Shown: positions 45,021-53,082 of the stretch, piece after piece
Layout: each line of letters starts with the position of its first letter
Numbering within the stretch: position 1 is the stretch's first letter
DNA from: UBA3537 sp965658025
GTDB taxonomy: Bacteria; Bacteroidota; Bacteroidia; Flavobacteriales; Flavobacteriaceae
DNA length: 64,000 nucleotides
Direction: 5' to 3'
Assembly (NCBI GenBank): GCA_965658025.1
Contig: CBFHQL010000003.1
Coordinates: forward strand, 108,508-172,507
Notes under the pieces: model-generated
Told to the model about the DNA's origin: nothing
Seen by the model: only the letters and a program-made list of their open reading frames with translations
Databases searched by the model: none
Position numbers and translations under genes: made by a program

Positions 45021-45866
45021 ATGAGAAAAATTACAACTTACCTTTTAATACTAACTAGTATTATTTCACACGCACAAAACTCAGTCACTGCAGACGCTTC
45101 ATCAACTTGGACTGGATATATGAATGTTTTTGACACTGGTGGTGGCTATCTGTTCGGTGATAACTGGGCTGTTTCTGATCTTCAAACTATTGTAGATGCA
45201 ACTGCTGGAACAATAACACTTCAGCCAAACTTCAATGCATATGATGCTACTGATTCTTATTGGTCTGATGGTAATGGTAATGGGAATAAACTTATGGAAG
45301 CTACTACCAAGGTAGAGCCTGGGGAAGCATTCAATGAAGCAGATTTGACTTTTTCAGGTTACGTAGTTTCTAATACTTTAGATGCTGGTTATACAGCAAA
45401 GTACTTTATCAAAGCATTAGATCCTAATAGTGGTTATGCTAATGTAATCACTCAAACCTATGATTTGCCAGAGAGTGGACCTTTTAGCGTTACAGCAACT
45501 GCAGCCGAGCTTGCTGCTGGATTGGTTATTCAGTATGGTTTTGAGATTTATGGTCTAAATGCTAATCCTGACAATGAATCAGCTCTTGGTAGTGTTGTTA
45601 TAGCAGCTGATGCCTCAGCAAGTGTGAATGACAATGTATTCAACGCTATCAAAATGTTCCCGAATCCGGCAAAAGATTATGTTCGATTCTCAACAAATTC
45701 TAACGAGAATTTAGATATTCAAATTTTTGATATGCTCGGGAAATCTGTATTGCGTGTCGATAACGTAAGAAATGCAGTTAATGTTTCTGAGTTAAACGCT
45801 GGATTATACTTCGTTCAAATGACCTTAGGGACACAAAAATCAACTAAAAAGTTAGTCATCAACTAA
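45021..45866 (+). CDS. T9SS type A sorting domain protein
   Basis: A 281-residue secreted protein with a signal peptide (MRKITTYLLILTSIISHAQ). A beta-rich domain (about 20-200) includes SSTWTGYMNVFDTGGGYLFG and DGNGNGNKLMEATTKVEPG. The C-terminal type A sorting domain is MFPNPAKDYVRFSTNSNEN... ending KKLVIN. The middle domain looks like a carbohydrate-binding jelly roll, but this is a weak guess. Its sorting domain is related to but more diverged than those of the two preceding genes. It is the last gene before the integrated element. Confidence 0.87.
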   Translation: MRKITTYLLILTSIISHAQNSVTADASSTWTGYMNVFDTGGGYLFGDNWAVSDLQTIVDATAGTITLQPNFNAYDATDSYWSDGNGNGNKLMEATTKVEPGEAFNEADLTFSGYVVSNTLDAGYTAKYFIKALDPNSGYANVITQTYDLPESGPFSVTATAAELAAGLVIQYGFEIYGLNANPDNESALGSVVIAADASASVNDNVFNAIKMFPNPAKDYVRFSTNSNENLDIQIFDMLGKSVLRVDNVRNAVNVSELNAGLYFVQMTLGTQKSTKKLVIN

Positions 45867-45890
45867 GTCTTTACTAACGAACCAAAATGT

Positions 45891-45920
45891 AAAAGACCTC
45901 CAACTCGGAGGTCTTTTTTT
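45891..45920 (+). terminator. Terminator after third T9SS gene
   Basis: An 11-base perfect stem, AAAAGACCTCC (45891-45901) and GGAGGTCTTTT (45907-45917), with a five-base loop and T tail. It ends eight bases before the left attachment repeat, so the element is inserted directly downstream. Confidence 0.9.
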
Positions 45921-45927
45921 TGTTTTT

Positions 45928-45942
45928 GTACTCAAGGTGGGA
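45928..45942 (+). repeat. Left attachment repeat (att copy of tRNA-Leu 3' end)
   Basis: GTACTCAAGGTGGGA, identical to 53557-53571. It corresponds to the complement of the last 14 tRNA-Leu(CAA) bases plus one flanking base. The next base differs on both sides, so the repeat is exactly 15 bases. Confidence 0.88.
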
Positions 45943-46058
45943 GTAAGACGCCTGTATAATTTGAAATATTAATTTACTGCCAATATCTTATTTTTACTTC
46001 TTAAGATTAAGATATAAAATTTCTTTTTATTTAATTATATTTCAAAAAATATTAATAA

Positions 46059-46079
46059 TTCGTACAAATTTCGTACAAA
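46059..46079 (+). repeat. Tandem TTCGTACAAA pair, left end
   Basis: TTCGTACAAA at 46059-46068 and 46070-46079, 11 bases apart. The same pair with the same spacing and orientation occurs near the right end of the element. It lies just ahead of the recombinase start, so it could be an arm-type recombinase site, an excisionase site, or an operator for the recombinase gene. Confidence 0.65.
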
Positions 46080-46097
46080 TTTGTATATTTGTACTGT

Positions 46098-47330
46098 ATG
46101 AAGCTGTCATTAGTATATAGAAGTACAAAACCAAAGGGTCAAATCTCTATCAAACTCCGACATTACAAAAAAGATGTAACTAATGGAGAAATTCAACTTC
46201 ATTACAAAACCAACTTTATAATCACTAAAAAAGATTTTCAAAACAAAACATTTGATTTAGATGCAAAGTATTCATTAGATAGATGTTTCAATTTTATACA
46301 AGATGCGTTTTTTGAAAGAGGAAGTTATTTCAAGCCAACTAAAGATTGGTTTCATAAAAGATGTGACGAATTTTTTAATATCAGTGAAGAGACTGACACG
46401 CTGTTGTTAGATTGGGTCAACAAAAAAATTAAAGACCTTAAAAACAGTAACGCATCTTCAAATACAATTTCTAATTATAAAGGACTTTCAGAAAAGATTA
46501 AAAGGTATAATAGCCATTTAGAATTATACGACTTAAATCTACAAGAACTTGAAAAGCTAAAAAGTTTCTTAAGAGAAGATTTAAAGTACGGAATAAACAC
46601 TGTCAACAAAGACATTGACCATATTAAAAATGTGCTGAATACTGCCTGTAGAATTGTTGATTTTTCAGATGACTTTAGATATTGGAATAAGTTTAAGCAA
46701 TCTAAATCTTCAAAGTTTAAACTCAATAAAGTTATTGTAATTGAGGAAAGTGAAATTGAACAAATAAAAGCACTTGAACTTCAACAAGAACATTTAATAA
46801 ATGCTCGTAAATGGCTTCTCATAGGAATTAATACTGCACAAAGGGGTAATGAATTGTTGAGTATTAATAAAGATAACTTTAAGTATGATGAAGATAATAT
46901 TTTAGTCATTGATTTTTCTCAAAACAAAGTTGGTCAAGTAAACCGAATTCCTGCCTTGTCTGACGTTAAAAATTTTTACGACAGTAATGAACTTCCATAT
47001 AAGATTTCAGACAATAAATTAAATAAACACATAAAGACTTTAGGTAAGATGGCAGGAATAAATATTGAGATTGAAAGCGATTTGAGTGAAGTTGTTGAGA
47101 TTAACATTAATGGCAAAAAAACATTAGAAAGAAGAAACGTAAGAGCGTTGAGACCCAAGTATGCTTACTTTCAAACGAGAATGTTTAGAAGAACTTTCTG
47201 TTCTTATTGGATTGATAAAATGCCACCTGAAGAAATTAGAAAAATTACAGGACACCAAACAAATGAAATGTTATTTACTTATGTGGCAGAAGCAAGACCT
47301 GATTTTACAAAATGGAAAAAGCATCTATAA
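46098..47330 (+). CDS. Tyrosine recombinase (integrase)
   Basis: About 410 residues from the ATG at 46098 (MKLSLVYRSTKPKGQISIK). A TTG three codons upstream is less likely. An N-terminal arm-binding domain and a core-binding SAM-like domain (about 100-200, LDWVNKKIKDLKNS; TISNYKGLSEKIKRY) precede the catalytic domain. Box I is GINTAQRGNELLSI with the first Arg; box II is RMFRRTFCSYW and ITGHQTNEMLFTYV with the later Arg, His and the nucleophilic Tyr. It is the element's own integrase, directed away from the left att repeat. Confidence 0.9.
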   Translation: MKLSLVYRSTKPKGQISIKLRHYKKDVTNGEIQLHYKTNFIITKKDFQNKTFDLDAKYSLDRCFNFIQDAFFERGSYFKPTKDWFHKRCDEFFNISEETDTLLLDWVNKKIKDLKNSNASSNTISNYKGLSEKIKRYNSHLELYDLNLQELEKLKSFLREDLKYGINTVNKDIDHIKNVLNTACRIVDFSDDFRYWNKFKQSKSSKFKLNKVIVIEESEIEQIKALELQQEHLINARKWLLIGINTAQRGNELLSINKDNFKYDEDNILVIDFSQNKVGQVNRIPALSDVKNFYDSNELPYKISDNKLNKHIKTLGKMAGINIEIESDLSEVVEININGKKTLERRNVRALRPKYAYFQTRMFRRTFCSYWIDKMPPEEIRKITGHQTNEMLFTYVAEARPDFTKWKKHL

Positions 47331-47684
47331 AAATCTGCGTTTTTAAAATTATAAATGTTTATAACTAAAATGAAATAAAACAATATAAGGAAAAACCCAA
47401 CAGAGTATAAGAAACAGTTTGAGGGTTTAATTTTATATTAAATGCTAAAACTTTTAAGAAGGAAATGTAAGAGTATTCTTACTGACCGTTAATAATTCAT
47501 AGGTAATGTAAGTAAGTTAGTATTGTATAACATAGAAACACAACATAGCTTTGTAAAAAAGAAAAGAGCCACTCGTGATAAGTAGCTCAATCCGTAAGTA
47601 TTAAAATTTTCGAAACGTCTTAATACTCTACAAAAATAGCAAAAATCACGAGTACTCTTAATTATTAATTTAAATTTTAATTAA
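47331..47684. other. 354-base non-coding region with nested inverted repeats
   Basis: No gene is supported between the recombinase and the HTH gene. It holds several inverted repeats at 47571-47653, directly ahead of the HTH/replication pair. It may serve as promoter, as a regulatory leader, or as a replication origin. Confidence 0.6.
47571..47653. repeat. Nested inverted repeats ahead of replication genes
   Basis: The outer arms are ACTCGTGAT (47571-47579) and ATCACGAGT (47645-47653), a perfect nine-base match. An inner hairpin is AGTATTAA (47597-47604) and TTAATACT (47620-47627), with the palindrome TTTCGAAA in its loop. GAGC (47566-47569) and GCTC (47584-47587) offer a competing pairing. 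Confidence 0.65.
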
Positions 47685-47960
47685 ATGAGTACTATCACAC
47701 AAGTGCAAGGAGTTACTCCTGCAGAATTATCTCAACAAGTAATCGAACTACTAAAGCCACAATTAAGAGAAATACTTAATGAGGCAATTGCACACCAAAG
47801 TTCTGATGAAGATTTATTAACCTCTAAAGACGTTCAAAACTTACTGAACATTAGCCACGCAACACTATGGCGAAAAGAGAAAGAGGGTTTAATCCCTTAC
47901 AGTAAGATTGGAAGTAAAAAGCTATACAAAAGAAGCGATATTATAAACGTTTTAAAATAG
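47685..47960 (+). CDS. Excisionase/HTH DNA-binding protein
   Basis: A 91-residue protein. The C-terminal half is a winged helix-turn-helix of the MerR-like/excisionase HTH_17 kind: LLTSKDVQNLLNISHATLWR, then KEKEGLIPYSKIGSKKLYKR. The first 40 residues look helical and acidic. Proteins like it sit next to replication or integration genes in Bacteroidota elements and act as excisionases or regulators. Only six bases separate it from the replication gene. Confidence 0.85.
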   Translation: MSTITQVQGVTPAELSQQVIELLKPQLREILNEAIAHQSSDEDLLTSKDVQNLLNISHATLWRKEKEGLIPYSKIGSKKLYKRSDIINVLK

Positions 47961-47966
47961 AGGATA

Positions 47967-49133
47967 ATGATACCATTAGGCAAACCTAAAATAGACAGTT
48001 TGCGTATTCATCTTCCTTTAAGCCAAGTTCAAGTAAACCCAGCGCATAGCTCGTTTATGCGTTCTATTACAAAAAGTAATGACGATGGCGAGGTTTTAGA
48101 TGAACACGTAGAAACAACTTATTTTAACCCAGATGCAATTGTAAGTTGTAGATATGCCGTTAAAAGACCATTTGGAGTTGAAACCATCTTTATTGGTTTT
48201 TCAGCTAAATCATTAATGAAAAATTACTTTAGAGGAATTGACAAGCACACTATAAAACAATGCTTTCAGTTTATCAATAATGAAGGTTTAATAACTATAA
48301 CAAAAGAGGCGTTCTTAAATGCTTTAGTTGTAGATGTAGATTTCTGTATTGATTACTATTTAGATGCAGAAGACCATAAAATAAAAGATGTAGTCCAAAT
48401 ATGTAGCGACCTAACAATACCAAGAAAAGACGTTACTATTGGTAAATGGTTAAAGAAAACTAATTGTGGTATTGAATGGAATAAAAGAGAGAAAGTACTC
48501 AAATCATATCACGCAAAGCAATATCTAAAATATTACGCTAAAGCAGTTGAACTAAAAAATAATGTTAGGAGTATAAGACTTTATAATGAAGTTTTAAAAC
48601 CAGAGCTGGAGAAAGAGTTCATAGATATTGAAGGCAACAGATATCCAAACAATAAGTTTTTTGTAGATGATAAATTGCTTCGAGTAGAAACAACTATTAA
48701 AAACAATCAGCATTTCAAAACTTACGGATACAAGGTCAAAACCTTAAACGACTTAATGAAGCTGGAATTAGATAGAGAATTTCTCCAAGTTTTTAATAGA
48801 CCAATGAGTAAATATATGACTGGATATAGAGAGATAAACCACACAGAAGGAATGACGATGGCGCAAAAGTTTAAATACTGCGCTATGAAGTTACACGCAG
48901 AAATAAACAAAATGAATATTGAAGATAGTATTCCTTACTATGTAAATATGATGCACCCAGACGTTTCAAAACATTCATCAAGAAGCAATTTAAAAGCTGA
49001 CTTATTTAGCATTATAAATAGGAACGAAGTAGCGGTAAAAACTATTACTCATAATCGCAAAATGTGGCGTGAATTTATTGGCGAAATAGAAGCTAAAAAT
49101 TTAATCCCTAAAAAACCAATAGACATACAATGA
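47967..49133 (+). CDS. Probable replication initiator of the element
   Basis: A 388-residue basic protein. Nothing in it is a textbook motif, but several features resemble phage/plasmid II/X-type (rolling-circle) replication proteins: the LLRVETTIKNNQHFKTYG strand, an early acidic VVDVDFCIDYYLD cluster, and a two-lobe layout with Lys/Tyr-rich KSYHAKQYLKYYAKA. No clear HUH pair (HxH) was found, so the catalytic class is unsettled. The position right after an HTH gene and behind a structured non-coding region supports replication. A relaxase function is the main alternative. Confidence 0.5.
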   Translation: MIPLGKPKIDSLRIHLPLSQVQVNPAHSSFMRSITKSNDDGEVLDEHVETTYFNPDAIVSCRYAVKRPFGVETIFIGFSAKSLMKNYFRGIDKHTIKQCFQFINNEGLITITKEAFLNALVVDVDFCIDYYLDAEDHKIKDVVQICSDLTIPRKDVTIGKWLKKTNCGIEWNKREKVLKSYHAKQYLKYYAKAVELKNNVRSIRLYNEVLKPELEKEFIDIEGNRYPNNKFFVDDKLLRVETTIKNNQHFKTYGYKVKTLNDLMKLELDREFLQVFNRPMSKYMTGYREINHTEGMTMAQKFKYCAMKLHAEINKMNIEDSIPYYVNMMHPDVSKHSSRSNLKADLFSIINRNEVAVKTITHNRKMWREFIGEIEAKNLIPKKPIDIQ

Positions 49134-49183
49134 TGTATGTATATATTACACCATATCGTGTAGTCTAACTAATAAAAATAACA

Positions 49184-49414
49184 ATGAAAATAACAACCCA
49201 AAATGCTTTATTTAAGCACCTTTTAGAAGCTACTGAAATAGATGATATTCAATGCCGTTATATAGCCTTTAAATTAGCTGAAAATAGCGTTAAACGAATA
49301 GTATCAATACAACAAACAGAACCGCTTAAATACACACTAAAAACAAACAATGGAAGCTATAAAGCAGAAGCTACTGACTTGCCTTTGCCTATTAGTAAGA
49401 TTGTTAGTTTTTAG
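49184..49414 (+). CDS. Small hypothetical protein of the element
   Basis: A 76-residue protein, no recognised family. It opens MKITTQNALFKHLLEATEID and has a short beta-like second half ending LPLPISKIVSF. It follows the replication gene by 50 bases on the same strand and probably shares its transcript. Twenty-one bases separate its stop from the convergent lipoprotein gene. Confidence 0.6.
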   Translation: MKITTQNALFKHLLEATEIDDIQCRYIAFKLAENSVKRIVSIQQTEPLKYTLKTNNGSYKAEATDLPLPISKIVSF

Positions 49415-49435
49415 TTAGGATTACAGTTTGTGAAG

Positions 49436-50473
49436 TTAGTCTTTTACTAAACGTGCTGAAAGCCCGTATTTTTTTGATATAATGTTATCAATCAGAAGCG
49501 CACTGTTGCTATTTATTCCCCTTAAAAAACCATTAGTATAGTCACTTGGATTTAAACACCAAAATATTGCATTATATCCGCCATCTGGTCCACTTGAATA
49601 AAAATCATCTACAGTACGCCCATTTTCTGGAAAAGCATTAAATCCGCTTGAATTATTGTTAATTTGCTGACCACCTGGTGTATATGGGTAACCATTGGAC
49701 GCCCACCCCGATGATGACGCCATTGACTTTCCTATTTTGTTACCATTAGTTGTCCCATCATAATTATAGCCATTTGTTATTAAATAATCTTTTAAAATAT
49801 TCCACTCGTTATCCATCGGTACGTGCCATCCTACAGGGGCAAATTCTTTATTTGGTGTATTTTCATCATTATCGTGTATACCTGCAACGGCATACCAATT
49901 ATAAAGCACACCTTTATTAGGGTCATTATTATAATAACACCAAGCACCTGTAGTTAAATTAGCCCACTCTTCATTGTCTGTAACTTGTGGGATAGGTGTT
50001 CCATCCCTGTAGGTAGTATGACAAGCATTTTCAACAGTCCATTCTTGTGTTCCGTAAACAATAGTAGGGACAGGATTACCATCACAATTAATTATTCCAT
50101 CAATAGTTGTAAAACTAACCTCATCCCCATAAAAGTCCCCTAAATTATTAGTCAAGAATGCTCTAACGTAGTAAGTAGTATTAGGCGTTAGACCCTCAAT
50201 AGTTGTAGATATATTAGTGCCATTGACATTGACTTGAGTGTCTTCTAATGTAGGCTGTATTTCAGTTGAATAAACAAACCCTTGTTCTGTATTGTTAGGC
50301 ACATCACAGTTTTCTGATACGATACTTATAACGCCATTTAGAGTAGCAGAAGTTTCTGTAATATCAGTTACTTCATTAGTCTCTAATGTAGGCTCATAAA
50401 TACAAGGGTTACCCTCGCTATCACTACTACAAGCGAAGATTAATAAAGCGGAGAGTAAGAGTAGTTTTTTCAT
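49436..50473 (-). CDS. FISUMP-domain lipoprotein with fibronectin-like domain (cargo)
   Basis: A 345-residue exported lipoprotein: signal and lipobox LLSALLIFACSS, Cys at about residue 15. A fibronectin type III-like domain (about 28-128, TSATLNGVI...LTPNTTYYVRAFLTNN) follows, then a C-terminal FISUMP domain (about 140-345), recognisable from GTQEWTVENACHTTYRDG, YNWYAVAG, APVGWHVPMDNEWN and the closing GLSARLVKD. FISUMP proteins are common on Bacteroidota surfaces and of unknown function. It is read in opposite direction to the element's replication genes and abuts the T9SS gene upstream (50473/50474). Confidence 0.85.
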   Translation of the reverse strand: MKKLLLLSALLIFACSSDSEGNPCIYEPTLETNEVTDITETSATLNGVISIVSENCDVPNNTEQGFVYSTEIQPTLEDTQVNVNGTNISTTIEGLTPNTTYYVRAFLTNNLGDFYGDEVSFTTIDGIINCDGNPVPTIVYGTQEWTVENACHTTYRDGTPIPQVTDNEEWANLTTGAWCYYNNDPNKGVLYNWYAVAGIHDNDENTPNKEFAPVGWHVPMDNEWNILKDYLITNGYNYDGTTNGNKIGKSMASSSGWASNGYPYTPGGQQINNNSSGFNAFPENGRTVDDFYSSGPDGGYNAIFWCLNPSDYTNGFLRGINSNSALLIDNIISKKYGLSARLVKD

Positions 50474-51817
50474 TTAGTTCTTTATGAATTTTTCAGTAGT
50501 TGTTTTGGAACCACTTTTAATGTTTACAAAATAAATACCATTGGACAGTTTGCTAACGTCAATTGATTTGGTGCTGTTTTTATTTAAAACCAAGTCACCT
50601 ATGCTGTCATATATTTCAATGTCAACTAATTCTTGACTTTTTATATTCAGTATATTATTTGTTGGATTAGGGAATAAACCATAATCAACTATATTATTTT
50701 CATCTAAAGATAAGGGAGAGCCATATCTTAAAACAGATGCTTTGTTTCCAACTGAACCATCTTTAAAAGCTACGAAAATCTCGCCATCAGAATTTAGTTT
50801 AATTGAACAATATGAAGCTGATGCTTGACTTACACCTCTTTCTCCAACATATGACCAAGAAGTTCCATCAAATGTCATAACGGAAAGTTTACTTGATAAC
50901 CCAACATCTTGAAATGCAACATATGGCACACCATTAACATCAAAAGCTAAATCAACATAATTTACTAAACCATCACTGAACGCTTGTTCTCCAACTAATT
51001 CCCAATTTGTTCCGTTTAATTTCTTAACAGTTAGTTTACCACTGTTAGCTATATCTTGATAAGCAATGTATGGCTGAAGAGTTAATGGGTTTATTACTAA
51101 CTTAAAATAATTTGAAAGCCCATCAGAAATGTTATTGTAAGTTTCATTCACAGAAAAAGTATTGCCATCAAATTGAAGTACATCTATGTTACCACCATCA
51201 TCTAAATTTGAATATGCAATTAGCCCTGTATTGTATTTAATATCAAATGAAATTTGTGATATGTTACCATCTCCAAGTTGTCCAAATGAGTGGTCTATTT
51301 GAAAACCATTTCCAATATTATTTGACCTGTAAATCACAATATTCCAAGAGTAATGATAACTACAAATAAATACTTTACCATCAGCGTTCTCTTTTGTAAT
51401 TGAATTAATACTATGACCACCGATATTACTTCCTCCGTTTAATGGGTTTCTTTCTTGCCAACCTTGTGTATTATTAAAATACCCAAATCCAACGTAATCA
51501 CCATTGCCATCAATATAAGAGTAATATGGGTTTCCGTTTACGTCAATATCAAAATCTATATTATTAGCATAACCGCTTGAAAGTCCACTAATATTGTTGA
51601 CCCAATTTGAGGTATAATCGTTACTGTAAATGCTTAACTTGCCATCATCGCCCATATCTTGTAAAGCAAGCCAAACATCTCCTGACGGTAAATCAATGCC
51701 TAATGATAAATTATTTGAAATGCCATTGGAAAACCCTGCATTCCCAAAATAATCCCAAGATTGAGAATATGAGATAGTCGAAAATATTAATAATAGAGAA
51801 AAAGTAATTTTTTTCAT
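50474..51817 (-). CDS. T9SS type A sorting domain protein, beta-propeller-like (cargo)
   Basis: A 447-residue secreted protein with signal peptide MKKITFSLLLIFSTISYSQ. The middle (about 20-360) has at least five similar blades, each with a pattern like (V/I)DL.FDVNG.PYVAFQD and SKL.V..FDG..W, indicating a beta-propeller of the kind that binds sugars or proteins. It ends with a type A sorting domain (YGLFPNPTNNILNIKS... KTTTEKFIKN). It is followed directly by the FISUMP lipoprotein, so the two secreted proteins form a cargo pair in the element. Its sorting domain is unlike those of the three T9SS genes left of the element. Confidence 0.86.
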   Translation of the reverse strand: MKKITFSLLLIFSTISYSQSWDYFGNAGFSNGISNNLSLGIDLPSGDVWLALQDMGDDGKLSIYSNDYTSNWVNNISGLSSGYANNIDFDIDVNGNPYYSYIDGNGDYVGFGYFNNTQGWQERNPLNGGSNIGGHSINSITKENADGKVFICSYHYSWNIVIYRSNNIGNGFQIDHSFGQLGDGNISQISFDIKYNTGLIAYSNLDDGGNIDVLQFDGNTFSVNETYNNISDGLSNYFKLVINPLTLQPYIAYQDIANSGKLTVKKLNGTNWELVGEQAFSDGLVNYVDLAFDVNGVPYVAFQDVGLSSKLSVMTFDGTSWSYVGERGVSQASASYCSIKLNSDGEIFVAFKDGSVGNKASVLRYGSPLSLDENNIVDYGLFPNPTNNILNIKSQELVDIEIYDSIGDLVLNKNSTKSIDVSKLSNGIYFVNIKSGSKTTTEKFIKN

Positions 51818-51981
51818 AAGATTTATTTGCTTACAAAATTAACAAAAAAACAATGATAATATAGTCCAAGTTTAGTACTTGTTTACTCAATTCACAAAAT
51901 CGTAAAGTTTTGTCAATATAATAGTGTATAAAAATGCAAAATAATCTTACACAGGTTATATATTAATAAACACTTTATAAT

Positions 51982-52113
51982 ATGAATGAAATAGTACCCA
52001 TTAGACTATCCACAAAGGATAAAAAGAAACTAACTGAACAAGCAAACAAGAACAGGCTAAAGCTGTCAACTTACTTGCGTTATTGTCTAACCAAAAACTT
52101 AAGCGATGGCTAA
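51982..52113 (+). CDS. Very small ribbon-helix-helix-like protein
   Basis: A 43-residue open frame beginning MNEIVPIRLSTKDKKKL and ending CLTKNLSDG. The start with a short polar strand (EIVPIRLS) and then two helices is the ribbon-helix-helix layout, similar to MobC-type or antitoxin-like DNA-binding proteins. Its stop overlaps the next gene's start by eight bases. No Shine-Dalgarno is evident, as is common in this phylum. Confidence 0.55.
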   Translation: MNEIVPIRLSTKDKKKLTEQANKNRLKLSTYLRYCLTKNLSDG

Positions 52114-52300
52114 ATACTACACAAGTCTTTCACACTCAACACCCGAGATGATTGAAGTAAACGTAAAACTAACAAGAACCGAATTAAGCAAGTTAAGACA
52201 ACTCACAGATGCTAAAGCAAGTGATAGCTTTTCAGAGATTGTCAGGAAGCTAATCAAACAGAGAGCAAGTCGGAGTAAGGTAAAAGTAATTAAGGGTTAA
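52106..52300 (+). CDS. Ribbon-helix-helix-like small protein
   Basis: A 64-residue protein with MIEVNVKLTRTELSKLRQL (strand, then helix) and DSFSEIVRKLIKQR (second helix), ending in a basic tail SKVKVIKG. This is a likely ribbon-helix-helix DNA-binding protein, possibly a regulator or mobilization accessory. It overlaps the preceding small gene by eight bases and the convergent membrane-protein gene by four bases. Confidence 0.65.
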   Translation: MAKYYTSLSHSTPEMIEVNVKLTRTELSKLRQLTDAKASDSFSEIVRKLIKQRASRSKVKVIKG

Positions 52301-52500
52301 GAATTTCTCTTAACGAAACCACTAATTACATAACTTATAATAATTATTACAAATGGAGAAGCTATTAAGCCTATTTTAAATCCTGTTTCAGGCTGTGTTA
52401 TCGACCCAATAGAAAGGAATAAAACAATCAAGATAGAAAGCACCCTTAATAACCTTTTCCAACCTAATGAGAGATAACCGAAAAATAATTCTTTAATCAT
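52297..52500 (-). CDS. Small two-helix membrane protein
   Basis: About 67 residues from the Met at 52500 (MIKELFFGYLSLGWKRL). The two membrane segments are RLLRVLSILIVLFLSIGS and GLIASPFVIIIISYVISGF. A longer reading to 52638 would run antisense through the next gene's start and is not favoured. The function is unknown; it is read opposite to its neighbours and could be a membrane accessory of the element. Confidence 0.55.
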   Translation of the reverse strand: MIKELFFGYLSLGWKRLLRVLSILIVLFLSIGSITQPETGFKIGLIASPFVIIIISYVISGFVKRNS

Positions 52501-52519
52501 AAACCAAATATAAAAAAAT

Positions 52520-53068
52520 ATGCCATTTAAAAAGAAAGTCATCACAATTGACGAAGAAGGATTGAAACGAGCTGAAGCAATCGCAGAGGAAAAAATAACA
52601 CTATTACAGTCGGCAATGAAAGAAGCTGAAAAGCACATTCATATAGACGATTTTAAAGCGTTCAGCAAAGATTTTATAGCCTACACAACTAAAAAGATTA
52701 TCGACAAGAACAAAGGCTTAAAAGACCTTAATTTAAGTAGTGATAAAGTCCTAAATCTATTAGAAATTAATCTACGAGAGTTATATGAACTACAAGTTCA
52801 ATTTGAAGAAAACAGCACTAAACTATACTTCGATAAAGATGGAAGCCCCTACACAAAAGTGGATAAAGAACCATTCATTCAATACACTAAAAACGAAGAA
52901 GAAAACAAGCGTTTAGAGGCGTTTCAATATCTAATTGTTAGCCTTGAAGAAATAGAAAAGCACACCCACGTTTACAAGGGCGAAGTAGCACGGTTAACAT
53001 CTAACGCAGTAGCGTATGATTTACGATTGAACAAGTGGCGTATTAATCCAACTTATTTTAGAAAATAA
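52520..53068 (+). CDS. Hypothetical helical protein of the element
   Basis: A 182-residue charged protein of unknown family. It opens MPFKKKVITIDEEGLKRAE, continues with helical HIHIDDFKAFSKDFIAYT and LNLLEINLRELYELQVQF, and closes VAYDLRLNKWRINPTYF. No motif names a function. It is 14 bases ahead of the next small gene and reads toward the right end of the element. Confidence 0.7.
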   Translation: MPFKKKVITIDEEGLKRAEAIAEEKITLLQSAMKEAEKHIHIDDFKAFSKDFIAYTTKKIIDKNKGLKDLNLSSDKVLNLLEINLRELYELQVQFEENSTKLYFDKDGSPYTKVDKEPFIQYTKNEEENKRLEAFQYLIVSLEEIEKHTHVYKGEVARLTSNAVAYDLRLNKWRINPTYFRK

Positions 53069-53082
53069 CGATAAAATAACGA

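Noticed and set aside
45928..45955. Truncated tRNA pseudogene at the left end of the element
   Set aside because: Identity with the tRNA stops after exactly 15 bases, so it is an att copy rather than a tRNA remnant.
52501..52638. Extended start of the reverse-strand membrane protein
   Set aside because: The extension is antisense to the start of the 182-residue gene and looks non-coding. The Met at 52500 gives a sensible two-helix protein.
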